A stretch of DNA of 55,346 nt from Candidatus Binatus sp. (lineage in GTDB: Bacteria > Desulfobacterota > Binatia > Binatales > Binataceae), in NCBI RefSeq assembly GCF_036567905.1, contig NZ_DATCTO010000012.1:1-55346 (forward strand), written 5' to 3'. Below, in pieces: positions 42,150 to 51,477 of the stretch (within the stretch, counting starts at the first letter, position 1; each line of letters starts with the position of its first letter). Made by a program: the position numbers and the translations under genes. The notes under the pieces are model-generated. The model saw only the letters and a list, made by a program, of their open reading frames with translations, had not been told where the DNA came from and did not search any database.

Positions 42150-43199
42150 TTGAGCCAGCCCTCGATCAACCGCGCGCTGAAGTTCGCAATTTTTGCCGCC
42201 GCTCTTGCGATCGTGCAGGGATGCGCCGCGCGACAACCCTCGCCCTCGAAGCCCGCGCCCGCGGCCGGCGCCGTTGCGAGCGCGAAACCAACGCCCACCG
42301 GAGCGGCGCTGGGCACCCATGCGCCGTACGCAATCACGGCGGGCCTCGACGGCAATCTGTGGTTCACCGAGTACCAGGGCGACGGGATAGGACGGATGAC
42401 CCCGTACGGCGCCGCCAAACGCTTTCCGATCGATCCCGGCGGATTCGCCGAACGGATCACCGCGGGCCCCGACGGCGCAGTCTGGTTCACCGATGCGGCC
42501 GGCAACCGGATCGGCCGCGTGGCGCCCGACGGCAAAATCGCATACGTCAAATTGCCCCATCCAAACAGCGGACCGGCGGGAATCACCTCGGGACCCGACG
42601 GCAATCTCTGGTTCACCGAGCATTCGGGCAATCGTATCGGGCGGCTCAGCACCACCGGCACTCTGACCGAGATCGAACTGCCCAAGGGGACCGGTCCCGC
42701 CGAAATAGTCGCCGGCAGCGACGGCAACCTGTGGCTCGCCGAGGATCAGGTCAATCGCATCGCGCGCGTCACCGTCTCGGGCGCGGTCAAGGAGTTCCAA
42801 ATCCTCAATCCCGACGGCCGCCCTGCGATGATGACACTTGGCGCCGACGGCAACGTGTGGTTCACCCAACCGCGGGCCAACAAAATTGGCAGCATCACGC
42901 CCGGTGGCTATATCTCGGAGTTCGCATTGCCCAAGCCCGGTGTGCCGCTCGGAATCGCGGCGGGCGCCGACAAAAATCTCTGGGTCACGGTGATTCGCGC
43001 GCAACTGATCTATCGCGTGACGCCGCGGGGAGAGTTCACGCGGTTGCCCACGCCTGCAAACTCGATGGCGACTTTCATCACGGCCGGTCCCGACGGCCGC
43101 CTGTGGTTCACCGAGCCCAACGGCAAGATAGGCCGCCTCACGACCTCGGGAGACGTCAGGGAATTCGTCTTTTCCGATCCCTACAGTGAGTCCAAGTGA
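42150..43199 (+). CDS. Virginiamycin B lyase-like beta-propeller lipoprotein
   Basis: The product has an N-terminal signal with lipobox (FAIFAAALAIVQGCAARQ) and about seven copies of a DGNLWFTE-type propeller repeat (LDGNLWFTEYQG, DGAVWFTDAAGNRIGR, DGNLWFTEHSGNRIGR, DGNLWLAEDQVNRIAR, DGNVWFTQPRANKIGS, DKNLWVTVI, DGRLWFTEPNGKIGR). These resemble Vgb streptogramin lyases and SMP-30-like propellers, but most such bacterial proteins are not lyases. TTG 42150 with CGGGAG at 42134-42139 gives the lipoprotein form; the ATG at 42069 adds 27 poorly conserved residues that hide the signal. Function is unknown, location predicted outer face of a membrane. Confidence 0.8.
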   Translation: MSQPSINRALKFAIFAAALAIVQGCAARQPSPSKPAPAAGAVASAKPTPTGAALGTHAPYAITAGLDGNLWFTEYQGDGIGRMTPYGAAKRFPIDPGGFAERITAGPDGAVWFTDAAGNRIGRVAPDGKIAYVKLPHPNSGPAGITSGPDGNLWFTEHSGNRIGRLSTTGTLTEIELPKGTGPAEIVAGSDGNLWLAEDQVNRIARVTVSGAVKEFQILNPDGRPAMMTLGADGNVWFTQPRANKIGSITPGGYISEFALPKPGVPLGIAAGADKNLWVTVIRAQLIYRVTPRGEFTRLPTPANSMATFITAGPDGRLWFTEPNGKIGRLTTSGDVREFVFSDPYSESK

Positions 43200-43338
43200 G
43201 CGGGCAGGCGACGGTCGCGGCGTAAGCGATAGCGCGTCTGTTCTGTTCGCCGGGTTTTGCGCTATAAGCGCCTTATACGAACCAAAACGCTGGGCGCGTT
43301 TGGATTCCGGCATTATGCCGCAAGGGAGATATTGAGCA

Positions 43339-44232
43339 ATGGGCAAGCTCGACGGAAAGGTAGCCGCCATCACCGGCGGCGGTCGCGGCATCGGCCGCGG
43401 CGTCGCGAGGGCATTCGCCGCGCAGGGATGCGCAGTGGTAGTCAACGATCTTGGCGTCACGGTCGCGGGCCAGAAGGAAACTCAATCGCCGGCCGACGAC
43501 GTGGTCAAGGAAATCAAGGCCGCGGGCGGCAGCGCCGTTTCCAATCACATGGATATCGCCACCGTCGAAGGTGGCGAGGGCCTCGTCAACCAGGCGATCA
43601 AGGAATTCGGCAAGCTCGATATCCTGGTCAACGTCGCCGGCATCCTGCGCGACCGCATGATCTTCAACATGTCCGAACAGGAATGGGACGACGTGATCCG
43701 AGTGCATCTCAAGGGGCACTACTGCACGGTCCGTCCCGCGTCGGCGTATATGCGCGAGCACAAGTACGGCAGGATCATCAACTTCTCATCGAACTCGGCG
43801 CTGGGCAGTCCCGGCCAGCCCAACTACGCCGCCGCCAAAGCGGGAGTCCTGGGCCTGACGTACTCGAGCGCGAACTCGCTGCAGAAATATGGAATCACGG
43901 TAAATGCGATCATGCCGGGAGCGGCGACCCGCATGACCGACACGATTCCGGCGGGCAGGATGCCCGGCGCGACCGGAATCCCGCAGTCCGAAAACGTCGA
44001 GGGCACCCCGCGCGATCCCGCCAACGTCGCGCCGATCGTGGTTTTTCTCGCCAGCGACGATGCCGCGAACGTTACCGGGCAATGCTTTGGCGCGTCGGGC
44101 TTTCGCATCATGCGCTATCGGCACATCGTTCCCGACAAGATTCTGTATAACAACGGCCCGTGGAACATTGACGAGCTGTTCGAGCGGCTCAAGAGCACGC
44201 TGCTGGTCGAGCTGAGCCAGCCGCGAATGTAG
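43339..44232 (+). CDS. SDR dehydrogenase, peroxisomal multifunctional enzyme-2-like
   Basis: Motifs: AITGGGRGIGRGVARAF, VVVNDLGVTVAGQ (the VNDLG acidic NAD loop of MFE-2/17-beta-HSD4-type enzymes), NVAGILRDRMIFNMSEQEWDDVI, SSNSALGSPGQPNYAAAKAG with Y163 and K167, and NAIMPGAATRMT. The resemblance to the (3R)-hydroxyacyl-CoA dehydrogenase domain of MFE-2 points to beta-oxidation of acyl-CoAs with NAD. Other domains of MFE-2 (hydratase, SCP) are not fused. Start has GGGAGA 15 bases upstream. The C-terminal 40 residues (IVPDKILYNNGPWNIDELFERL) are an extension beyond the SDR core. Confidence 0.9.
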   Translation: MGKLDGKVAAITGGGRGIGRGVARAFAAQGCAVVVNDLGVTVAGQKETQSPADDVVKEIKAAGGSAVSNHMDIATVEGGEGLVNQAIKEFGKLDILVNVAGILRDRMIFNMSEQEWDDVIRVHLKGHYCTVRPASAYMREHKYGRIINFSSNSALGSPGQPNYAAAKAGVLGLTYSSANSLQKYGITVNAIMPGAATRMTDTIPAGRMPGATGIPQSENVEGTPRDPANVAPIVVFLASDDAANVTGQCFGASGFRIMRYRHIVPDKILYNNGPWNIDELFERLKSTLLVELSQPRM

Positions 44233-44256
44233 CCGGACCGGCGATTTAGCCCGCCG

Positions 44257-45267
44257 TCAATGCGCCTGCGGCTTGGCGGCGGGCCGCTCGATGTCAAAAC
44301 TCGCGTCGAGGAATTTAATGACTCGCGCGGCGTACCCGTTGGGATCCTCGTAGATCGCGTCGCCGTGGCCGCCCGACGGCACCGTCCACATCTGCGCGTT
44401 GAAGCCTGCCGAGTCGAGCAGCGCTTTACCGTCGGCAATCGGCGTGATCCTGTCGTCGCGATTCTGGATGATGAGCAATGAGCAAGTGCCCAGGTTGCCC
44501 GCGTCGGTGACCGGCGAGATTTTGTACAGCGAGCGCCCGAACCATAGCCGCGCTTCCCACATTACCGTGCCGGCGAACGCGGGATTCAGCCGTGACAGCG
44601 ACGGGCTGCGCATGAACAGTTGCGCGAGGTTGGCGTAGGAACTGTCGGCGACGATCGCAGTGAAGACCGGCTGCTCGGCCTGCGCCATGATCGCGCCGGC
44701 GGCGCCCTCGGATATCCCCAGCGCGGCGATTTTATCGAAGCCGTCGGCGCCAAGCGTGCGCGCGGTCGCCAGCGCGAATTTGCGCTTCAGCATTCCCCAG
44801 TTGATTCCGTAGCTCGGATTGTTGGCGCTGTAGCTCGCGACCACGGTGTAGCCGGCGCCCAGCAGAAACTTCGCGTACGGAATCATAGCCACTTCCGGCG
44901 CTCCCGCCGCCGGCACGATCACCACCACTTCGCGGCGTTTGCCTGGGAAATACCATCCCACCACGCTGACCTGACGGTGGCGGATGCCGTCCTCTTCGAC
45001 CACACCGCAGTCCAATCGCTCGGGCTCGACGCCGAGCGCGGCCCCGATGTCCGTCACCGAGCCCCGCTTGAACGACGGAACATGCTGTCCGAAGACGTCC
45101 TGCCTGCCGTCGCGGAGAAAGTCCGGGAACATCAACGATCGCGCGACGAAGAGGGCTGCCCCCAGCCATAGAATAATCGGGACGCCCAGCAGGATTGCGC
45201 CGATGCCAAAGATGCGCCGCGGCCTGCGCTTGGGCGCTGCCGGCGGAGATTCCGAAGGTTCGCTCAT
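44257..45267 (-). CDS. Alpha/beta hydrolase with N-terminal membrane segment
   Basis: The 336-residue product has a Pro/Arg-rich cytosolic tail then one hydrophobic segment (GIGAILLGVPIILWLGAALFVARSLMF), and an alpha/beta hydrolase core with nucleophile motif GISEGAAG, an Asp near ILQNRDDRITP/IADGK, and the catalytic His in SGGHGDAIYEDPNG. It is likely anchored to the inner membrane. The substrate is not predictable. It is divergent from the tam gene, 95 bases apart, and convergent with the SDR gene, 24 bases apart. Confidence 0.85.
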   Translation of the reverse strand: MSEPSESPPAAPKRRPRRIFGIGAILLGVPIILWLGAALFVARSLMFPDFLRDGRQDVFGQHVPSFKRGSVTDIGAALGVEPERLDCGVVEEDGIRHRQVSVVGWYFPGKRREVVVIVPAAGAPEVAMIPYAKFLLGAGYTVVASYSANNPSYGINWGMLKRKFALATARTLGADGFDKIAALGISEGAAGAIMAQAEQPVFTAIVADSSYANLAQLFMRSPSLSRLNPAFAGTVMWEARLWFGRSLYKISPVTDAGNLGTCSLLIIQNRDDRITPIADGKALLDSAGFNAQMWTVPSGGHGDAIYEDPNGYAARVIKFLDASFDIERPAAKPQAH

Positions 45268-45362
45268 CCGCTATGCTTGTGCACGATTACACACTTTGCT
45301 GCAAGACGCGCTTGTGAGCGTTTCGTGCGCCACTTATGCTGCCTCACAGGAAGGCGACGCTC

Positions 45363-46166
45363 ATGTCCGATTGGGATCCCGAACTCTACAACCGCTTTCG
45401 GCGCTACCGCGCGGAACCCGTCGAGCACATCCTGTCGCGCCTTCAATTCACTGACCACGAAAACGAAAAAATCATCGATCTCGGCTGCGGCTCCGGCGAG
45501 AACACGCTCGAGCTGGCGCGGCGCAGCCCGCGTGGATCGGCGCTCGGCGTGGACGGTTCACCCGCGATGATCGAGGCGGCTCGCAAGCTGCTTGACGGCG
45601 AGGCCGCCGGGCTCAAAGCGCGCGTCTCGTTCGAGTTGCTCGACGTGCCTGAGTTTCGCGCCGACCGCGCATACACGCTGATCTTCTCGAACGCCACTTT
45701 TCATTGGATTCCCGACAAGCCGGTGCTGTTCGCAGCGTGCTTCGACGCGCTTTGCCCGGGCGGAAGGATCGTGGTGCAGATGCCTGCCAACGAGACCGAG
45801 ACCGCGAAGATGGAGATCGGGCGGCTCGCGCGGCAGGCGCCATGGCACACAATGCTGGGCGGGCGCGAACATGCGTTTGACGAAGAGCCGCCGGAGTTTT
45901 ACGCCGCGATGCTGGCGCGGCTCGGCTACGACCGCATCGACTGCTATCACCTGACGTTTCACCATCCGATGGATCGGCCCGCCGACGTCGTTCAATGGTA
46001 CCGCTCGACCGGGCTGCGGCCTTTCCTCGATGCGCTCCCGGCAGATCGTCACGACGAATTTCTCGCCCAGTTGACGGCGCGGCTCAACTTGGCCTACGGC
46101 ACTTGCGGGCCGATGACGTTCGACTTCAAGCGGCTGTTTCTCTGGGGCCGCCGCCCTGACAATTAA
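45363..46166 (+). CDS. tam: Trans-aconitate 2-methyltransferase
   Basis: Tam methylates trans-aconitate, which forms from cis-aconitate and inhibits the TCA cycle. The product starts MSDWDPELYNRFRRYRAEPVEHILSRL, then the SAM-binding motif IIDLGCGSGENTLELARR, FELLDVPEFRADRAYTLIFSNATFHWIPD, and YRSTGLRPFLDALPADR. Those features match Tam. ATG 45363 is preceded by AGGAAGG (about 45349-45355); an ATG at 45336 is the alternative. Ends one base before the isoaspartyl peptidase gene, so the two are likely co-translated. Confidence 0.93.
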   Translation: MSDWDPELYNRFRRYRAEPVEHILSRLQFTDHENEKIIDLGCGSGENTLELARRSPRGSALGVDGSPAMIEAARKLLDGEAAGLKARVSFELLDVPEFRADRAYTLIFSNATFHWIPDKPVLFAACFDALCPGGRIVVQMPANETETAKMEIGRLARQAPWHTMLGGREHAFDEEPPEFYAAMLARLGYDRIDCYHLTFHHPMDRPADVVQWYRSTGLRPFLDALPADRHDEFLAQLTARLNLAYGTCGPMTFDFKRLFLWGRRPDN

Positions 46167-46167
46167 G

Positions 46168-47199
46168 ATGGCTCGCGCGCGCAATCGTCCCGCACTCGTC
46201 GCGCACGGCGGCGCCGGTTCCGCCGGTCCCGGTGCGGAGCGCGCCGAGCGGCGCCGTGCGATGATGGCTGCGATGCGCCTGGGCGCGGGAATTCTTCGCG
46301 CCAACGGCAGCGCGCTCGAGGCCGTGGTCGCGACGGTCGCGGCGCTCGAGGATCATCCGCTGTTCAATGCGGGCTACGGCTCGTTGCTCAACTCCGAGGG
46401 CAACGTCGAAATGGATGCATCCGTGATGTTCGCCGAGCCGGTCGCCGATCCGGCCGCGCTCATACCTGCTTCACGAGGCAAGCGCTCAGCCCATACCGAT
46501 CATTCCAGCGGATCCGACTACAGTATCTCGGCCGGCGCGGTTGCCGCGATCAGCCGCGTGCGGAACCCGATAGTGCTCGCGCGCGCCGTGATGGAGCATT
46601 CGCCGCACATCATGATGGCGGGTGCCGGCGCGGAAAGCTTCGCACGCAAGGTCGGGATCCGGCTCGTGCGGCCCGAGGAAATGGTGACCGAGCGCGCACG
46701 CCAGCGATGGCGCGCGCAAAAGCAGCAGAGCGGAATGCTCGCGGCCCAGCGCGCCGCACGCGCCGCGATGGGACACGGCACGGTCGGCGCGGTCGCCGTG
46801 GATGATCGCGGCGCGCTCGCGGCAGCGACCTCGACCGGCGGCGTGCCGGGCAAACTGTTTGGACGCGTCGGCGATTCCGCGCTGATCGGCGCCGGCACTT
46901 TCGCCCACGCATTCGGAGCCGCCTCGGCGACCGGGCAGGGCGAGGCGATCATTCTGACCGCGCTCTGCCGCGAGGCGGTGTTGGCGCTCGCGGACGGCTC
47001 GCCGCGCTCCGTCGCGGGCGAGGCGATCCGCGAAATGATCGACGCGACCGGTGCGGAGGCCGGAATAATACTGATCGACGGCCGCGGCAGAATCGGTTAC
47101 GCCCACAACACCGTCTCGATGCAGGTGGCGCGGTACGACTGGGCGGGCGGACTGCGCCATCTGTGGCTCGCGCCGATCGCGCCGGGCCGCCGTCCGTGA
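46168..47199 (+). CDS. iaaA: Isoaspartyl peptidase/L-asparaginase (Ntn-hydrolase)
   Basis: The 343-residue product has the plant-type asparaginase fold: VAHGGAGSAGP at the N-terminus, ALEDHPLFNAGYGSLLNSEGNVEMDASVM, and the autoproteolytic site HGTVGAVAVD where T205 becomes the N-terminal nucleophile, followed by TSTGGVPGKLFGRVGDSALIGAGTFA. It cleaves isoaspartyl dipeptides and asparagine. No signal peptide. The interdomain linker (residues about 105-125, RGKRSAHTDHSSGSD) is longer than in typical members. Its stop overlaps the next gene's GTG start by four bases. Confidence 0.93.
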   Translation: MARARNRPALVAHGGAGSAGPGAERAERRRAMMAAMRLGAGILRANGSALEAVVATVAALEDHPLFNAGYGSLLNSEGNVEMDASVMFAEPVADPAALIPASRGKRSAHTDHSSGSDYSISAGAVAAISRVRNPIVLARAVMEHSPHIMMAGAGAESFARKVGIRLVRPEEMVTERARQRWRAQKQQSGMLAAQRAARAAMGHGTVGAVAVDDRGALAAATSTGGVPGKLFGRVGDSALIGAGTFAHAFGAASATGQGEAIILTALCREAVLALADGSPRSVAGEAIREMIDATGAEAGIILIDGRGRIGYAHNTVSMQVARYDWAGGLRHLWLAPIAPGRRP

Positions 47200-48956
47200 C
47201 TGGCGAGCGTCCAGATACTCCCGCGGCTGCGAGCGGCGGCGCGGTCCTGCGACGGGCAACGCTCGCGATTGCCGCGTTATTCGCCTTCATCGTGCTCGTA
47301 CAGGGAATCAGCGCGCCGTTTCAGAAGGACGCGGAGCCGCAATCGGCCCAGTGGATTCAGAGCATCGTGCGCGACGGGCATTGGCTGATTCCGAGCGACG
47401 CGTACGGCTACACCGATCGCAAGCCCCCGCTTTTCTATTGGCTTTCAGCGCTCGTCGCCAAGGCGACCGGCGCCACCGTGGACGAGGTTCGCGCGCGGGC
47501 AGTGTCTGTCGTGGCAGGCACCGCGCTCGCGACTGCAGTGCTCGCCTGGACGGCGGCCAACGTCGGCGCATCCGAAGGATGGCTTGCGTTTGCGTTCATG
47601 CTCGGCACCTACGGATTCGCGTCGCGCGCGACCGAAGCGCTGACCGACATGCTGCTCACGTTTCTTTTGTTTGCAGCGTACTGCCGGCTGGCAACGTTAG
47701 TTGACAACTCGCAGCCCCAAGCGCGCGCCGCGCCGCGCCGGCCGATGCAGACAGGCTTGATCCTCGGGCTGGCAATCCTGGCCAAGGGCCCGGTTGCAAT
47801 CGTGCTGTGCGCGCTTGCCGCCTCGATCTATCTGCTGATCGAGCGGCGCAATCCCATCGCGATCCTGCGTCAACGATGGCCGTGGCAGGTGGTCGCGATT
47901 GCGGTCGCGATCGGTGCGGTCTGGTACGTGCCGGCGGCGCTCGCCGGCGGGAATAAAATCCTCAGGATCATCTTCGCGGAGAATTTCGGGCATTTCATGC
48001 CGGCCAAGCTCGGCGGGACGGGCGAGAGTTATCGGCCCTTCTATTTTATTGCCGCGCGCCTGCTGGGCGGCGCTTTCCCGATGACGATCCTGATCGTGCC
48101 GGCCGCGCTTGCCTTCTACACCGGCGAGATTGCGGTGGGGAAGCGGCGCGCGGTGATTTACCAGGCCAGCATGTCGCTCGCGGTGTTAATTTTTTTCTCG
48201 ATCGCCAGCGTCAAGCGCGACGATTACATCCTGCCCGCGATTCCGGGGATTGCGATTGTGTGCGCATCGGTGTTCACGCTGGACGTACGCGGTGCCGCGG
48301 CGAAGTTGCGCGACGTGCTCGTCGCGCTATTCGTGCTGAGCCCGATTTTGGCGACGCTTTTCGTTTGTCTCTTCCGGGGCGCGCCGCGGGTGAATCTCCA
48401 ATCGAGCGACGCCGCTTACTATTCGATCATTCGTGCCAACCTCGGAACATTTGGGCGGGGGGTTCTCGCATACGGCGCGGGCTGGTTGGTCGCGCTTGCG
48501 CTTGCGATCTTCGCGCTGATCCGACGGCGCTCGATTGCAATGGGCGCCGCGTTTGGCCTCCTCGCGCTTTCCTTGAGCCTGTTGTGGACCGCGACGCTGC
48601 GACCCGACCTCGCCACGATGCGCAGCGTCAAGAGTTTTGTGCCGATCGTCGCGGATCACGTCAAAGGCGATCAGTTGTGCATCCCATCGGGCATCAACTA
48701 CGAGCTGTCGTACTACTACGGCGCCGCAGTACCCGATCTTGCTCATCCTCAATGCGCAAATGTTGCCGCGGGCAGGCCTGTCTATCTGATTGCGACGCCG
48801 CGCGAGCTGGACGCGACGGCGCCCGGGTATCGGACGCGGCTCAAGCTCATCGCGAAGTCCAATCTGATCGGTGGCGGCGGGCCGCCGGCGCTGTATGAAA
48901 TCTCGCCAAGCGGCGCGAACGGGGGTTTGAATGGCGGCGGCGAAGCGGCTAAATAG
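47196..48956 (+). CDS. Glycosyltransferase family 39 (ArnT/PMT-like) membrane protein
   Basis: The 586-residue product has about 11 hydrophobic segments and a GT39/ArnT-type N-terminal loop with the conserved acidic and KPPL residues (FQKDAEPQSAQWI and YTDRKPPLFYWLSAL). Enzymes of this fold transfer a sugar from a polyprenyl-phosphate donor to lipid A or protein in the periplasm. The acceptor is unknown. GTG 47196 overlaps the iaaA stop (GTGA); an ATG at 47163 would extend it into the other gene. C-terminal residues about 480-560 form a soluble periplasmic domain. It may modify the cell envelope together with the downstream small membrane protein. Confidence 0.9.
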   Translation: MTGERPDTPAAASGGAVLRRATLAIAALFAFIVLVQGISAPFQKDAEPQSAQWIQSIVRDGHWLIPSDAYGYTDRKPPLFYWLSALVAKATGATVDEVRARAVSVVAGTALATAVLAWTAANVGASEGWLAFAFMLGTYGFASRATEALTDMLLTFLLFAAYCRLATLVDNSQPQARAAPRRPMQTGLILGLAILAKGPVAIVLCALAASIYLLIERRNPIAILRQRWPWQVVAIAVAIGAVWYVPAALAGGNKILRIIFAENFGHFMPAKLGGTGESYRPFYFIAARLLGGAFPMTILIVPAALAFYTGEIAVGKRRAVIYQASMSLAVLIFFSIASVKRDDYILPAIPGIAIVCASVFTLDVRGAAAKLRDVLVALFVLSPILATLFVCLFRGAPRVNLQSSDAAYYSIIRANLGTFGRGVLAYGAGWLVALALAIFALIRRRSIAMGAAFGLLALSLSLLWTATLRPDLATMRSVKSFVPIVADHVKGDQLCIPSGINYELSYYYGAAVPDLAHPQCANVAAGRPVYLIATPRELDATAPGYRTRLKLIAKSNLIGGGGPPALYEISPSGANGGLNGGGEAAK

Positions 48957-48963
48957 AGAATCG

Positions 48964-49239
48964 ATGGCTGACCGCGTCGAACATGCCGAACATGCGATGA
49001 GTGTGCTGATGCGCTTCGTCGTCTCGCTCATCATCCCGATCTGGGCGCTCGCGATGGTCGCGCTCGGCGTCGAGTACCGCTCATTGTGGTGGCTCGGATG
49101 CGGGCTGGCGGTCGGCGCAATTGGACTTATCCTGCTGGCCGGCAATCCGTTGGCGGGACCGGTGCTCGACGTGCGCGAAAGTTGGCGGCCCTTGTCGCGG
49201 CTCAAGCCGGGCGCCCGCGAAAATAAAAATTCCACCTGA
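48964..49239 (+). CDS. Small two-span membrane protein, hypothetical
   Basis: The 91-residue product has two hydrophobic segments (FVVSLIIPIWALAMVALGV and LWWLGCGLAVGAIGLILLA), a short periplasmic or cytosolic tip and a Lys/Arg-rich tail. I do not recognise it. It follows the GT39 gene after seven bases (GAGAATCG before the start) and may be its accessory. An ATG at 48931 is a longer alternative start overlapping GT39. Confidence 0.6.
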   Translation: MADRVEHAEHAMSVLMRFVVSLIIPIWALAMVALGVEYRSLWWLGCGLAVGAIGLILLAGNPLAGPVLDVRESWRPLSRLKPGARENKNST

Positions 49240-49308
49240 CAGACTGCGAAAGCCGCGCCATCGGGCTGATTTGCGGGCCGTCGGCGGGCAGGATATTCTT
49301 TAGTTCTG

Positions 49309-49647
49309 ATGCCTATTTTCGAGTACGAATGCTCGCGATGCGGGCTCGTCAGCTCGCACGTGATAATGGGTTCATCGCGTCGCCGCGAGCGCTGCGCCTG
49401 TCCCGAGTGCGGGTCGGCGCGGCTGCGGCGCGTGATGTCGTCTTTCGCGGTGGTCGAGAGCGAGTCGTCACGGATTGCGAGTTTCGACGCGTCGAAGCCG
49501 CGCGACGATTCGTTCTATCGCGACTCGCGCAACGTCGGACTGTGGGCAAAGAAGCGGGCCAAGGAGATGGGCGTCGATCTCGGATCGAAATTCGAGGCCA
49601 CGGTCGAGAAAGCACGCAGCGGCAAGCTGATCAAGGATATGACCTGA
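49309..49647 (+). CDS. FmdB-like zinc-ribbon protein
   Basis: The product opens MPIFEYECSRCG (CxxC) followed by CPECGSARLRR (CxxC), the FmdB-family zinc ribbon fold, with an 80-residue mostly helical tail. FmdB-type small proteins are regulators or chaperones of unclear role. A weak ribosome-binding site precedes the start (AGGATATTCTTTAG). The gene may form a unit with the zinc-finger protein that follows after 25 bases. Confidence 0.85.
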   Translation: MPIFEYECSRCGLVSSHVIMGSSRRRERCACPECGSARLRRVMSSFAVVESESSRIASFDASKPRDDSFYRDSRNVGLWAKKRAKEMGVDLGSKFEATVEKARSGKLIKDMT

Positions 49648-49672
49648 CGGCGCGCGATGAAGAGGCGGGACT

Positions 49673-49933
49673 ATGACTGGCGATAACAAGGACCGGCTGG
49701 GCAACAAGCTGCACGATGTCGAGGCGGCGCGCGAGGATCAGTGGGCGCGACAGCGCGATTCCGACCTGATCGAGAAGATGCGCGAGCGCTTGAGCAAGAC
49801 AGCTTGTCCGCATTGCAAGCAGTTTTTGGTGGCGAAAACCGAGGCCGGAGTAGCAATGCACGTGTGCCCCGCAGGACACGGCGCGTGGCTCGAAGCGGCG
49901 GCATTGAAGGCGTTGCTGAAGGAGCACAAATAG
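49673..49933 (+). CDS. TFIIB-type zinc-finger family small protein with altered ligand
   Basis: The 86-residue product has an acidic/basic helical N-terminus and a zinc-finger segment LSKTACPHCKQFLVAKTEAGVAMHVCPAGHGAWLEAAALKALL (a CPxC then CPxxHG form). The family normally reads CPxC...CPxCxGxWLD; here the fourth Cys is Gly and a His follows it, so zinc binding may be C-C-C-H. The GxWLE end is the usual motif. Role unknown. It lies 120 bases before nuoA. Confidence 0.72.
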   Translation: MTGDNKDRLGNKLHDVEAAREDQWARQRDSDLIEKMRERLSKTACPHCKQFLVAKTEAGVAMHVCPAGHGAWLEAAALKALLKEHK

Positions 49934-50007
49934 CCGTCGCTTGGCGGCGCGCGGGTTTGAATTAAGATTTTCTTAAGCGAAATCGATCGCTGGTGAAGCG
50001 GTCCTTC

Positions 50008-50036
50008 TTGACAGCTTAGTCCGGTCCGATTAATGA
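50008..50036 (+). promoter_or_regulatory. Promoter of the nuo operon
   Basis: TTGACA at 50008-50013, a 17-base spacer and TAATGA at 50031-50036, ending 17 bases before the nuoA ATG. Only about ten leader bases would remain, with no Shine-Dalgarno in them. Confidence 0.65.
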
Positions 50037-50053
50037 GGACTCGGTAACTTAAA

Positions 50054-50446
50054 ATGTATATCAATTTCGGGGTGCCGCTGGCGCTTACGATCATAGGGAT
50101 CGGCTTTGTGGCGGCGATGCTCGGTCTGCAGAGTCTGCTGGCGCCGCAAAATCCGTACGATCGAAAGCTGACTCCCTACGAATGCGGCGAGCCGCCGACC
50201 GGACATGCGTGGATCAATTTCAACGTCCGCTTCTACGTGATCGCGCTGATTTTCGTGGTGTTCGAGGTCGAGATCGCGTTCGTCTATCCGATTGCCGCGG
50301 TTTACCTGGACTGGGTGCGCTCCGGGCGCCGCCTTTACGCGCTCAGCGAAATTTTAATTTTTCTGCTGATCCTGTTCGTCGGCCTGATTTATGTGTGGGT
50401 CAAGCACGACCTGGAATGGATCAAGAAAGTACCGGTCGAAGACTGA
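50054..50446 (+). CDS. nuoA: NADH-quinone oxidoreductase subunit A
   Basis: NuoA is a small three-span subunit of complex I at the base of the membrane arm. The sequence has the conserved [16 protein letters not shown] loop, then [24 protein letters not shown], with the Cys and acidic residues of the loop. The 130-residue length is typical. It is the first gene of nuoABCDHIJKL, all in the same direction with gaps of 0-40 bases. Confidence 0.96.
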   Translation: MYINFGVPLALTIIGIGFVAAMLGLQSLLAPQNPYDRKLTPYECGEPPTGHAWINFNVRFYVIALIFVVFEVEIAFVYPIAAVYLDWVRSGRRLYALSEILIFLLILFVGLIYVWVKHDLEWIKKVPVED

Positions 50447-50456
50447 GGTTTATTTT

Positions 50457-50963
50457 ATGCCCCTGCTCAATACGCTCCCGGATTACGTTCTGACCACCAA
50501 GACGGACGAACTGCTGAACTGGATGCGCAAATCGAGCATCTGGTACATGCTGTTCGGCCTGGCATGTTGCGCGATCGAGCTGATGCATACGGGCGGCCCG
50601 CGCGCGGACCTCGATCGCTTCGGCGCGGTGCCGCGCGCTTCGGCGCGTCAGTCCGATCTGATGATCGTGGCGGGAACGCTGACGCTGAAAATGGCGCTGA
50701 GGACGCGGCTGCTTTACGATCAGATGCCCGACCCGAAATACGCGATCGCGATGGGTTCGTGCGCGAGCTGCGGCGGACTGTTCCAACTGGCCTACTCGGT
50801 TTGCGACGGGGTGGACAAAATCCTGCCGGTCGATGTGTATGTTCCCGGCTGCCCGCCGCGCCCCGAGGCGCTGACCGAGGGCCTGCTCAAGCTGCAAGAG
50901 AAGATCATGGCCGAGCGCTGGCTGGTGCGCTCGCCCAACGCAAAGCAGGTCGCAGCAGCCTGA
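50457..50963 (+). CDS. nuoB: NADH-quinone oxidoreductase subunit B
   Basis: NuoB carries the N2 [4Fe-4S] cluster that passes electrons to quinone. Ligand cysteines are visible in [24 protein letters not shown] and [16 protein letters not shown] at 50444-50448 is its ribosome-binding site, inside the end of nuoA; the open frame upstream overlaps nuoA and is not used. The 168-residue length is normal. Confidence 0.96.
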   Translation: MPLLNTLPDYVLTTKTDELLNWMRKSSIWYMLFGLACCAIELMHTGGPRADLDRFGAVPRASARQSDLMIVAGTLTLKMALRTRLLYDQMPDPKYAIAMGSCASCGGLFQLAYSVCDGVDKILPVDVYVPGCPPRPEALTEGLLKLQEKIMAERWLVRSPNAKQVAAA

Positions 50964-50967
50964 GCAA

Positions 50968-51477
50968 ATGGAGGCGCTCCAAATAATCGAGCGGGTCAAG
51001 AGCCGGTTCGGCGATCGGGTGCTGGAAATATCCGAGAAAAAGCCGGATCCGTTCGCGGTGATTGACCCTGGAGCGATCGTCGAAGTCGGCCGTTTCATGA
51101 ATCAGGATCCCGAGCTGGCGATGGACTGCCTGTCCAACCAGAGCGGCGTCGATTACAAGGACCGGATCGAGGTGGTCTATCACCTGTTCTCGTACCAGCA
51201 TCGCCACGGCGCAGTGTTGAAGGTGAAGCTGCCGCGCGACAATCCGAGCGTGGCGACGCTGGAGGGCGTGTGGAAGTCGGCCAACTGGATGGAGCGCGAA
51301 ATATTCGACCTGCTGGGAGTCAACTTCGAAGGGCATAGCGACATGCGGCGAATCCTGATGCCGGAGGACTGGATCGGTCATCCGCTGCGCAAGGATTTCG
51401 TCGAGCCGGCCGAATACCACGGAATCTCAACGGTCAGGGAGAGCCCGATAGTGCGGCTCGACACGAAAAAGAAATGA
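50968..51477 (+). CDS. nuoC: NADH-quinone oxidoreductase subunit C
   Basis: The 169-residue product has the 30-kDa subunit pattern: [70 protein letters not shown] (the [13 protein letters not shown] / [13 protein letters not shown] signature). It is part of the peripheral arm. The stop overlaps the nuoD start by four bases (ATGA). NuoC and NuoD are separate here, not fused as in E. coli. Confidence 0.95.
   Translation: MEALQIIERVKSRFGDRVLEISEKKPDPFAVIDPGAIVEVGRFMNQDPELAMDCLSNQSGVDYKDRIEVVYHLFSYQHRHGAVLKVKLPRDNPSVATLEGVWKSANWMEREIFDLLGVNFEGHSDMRRILMPEDWIGHPLRKDFVEPAEYHGISTVRESPIVRLDTKKK

Noticed and set aside
42030..43460. 476-codon minus-strand open frame over the Vgb-like gene
   Set aside because: It is antisense to the propeller repeats; the apparent internal repeats in its translation are the shadow of that repeat structure.
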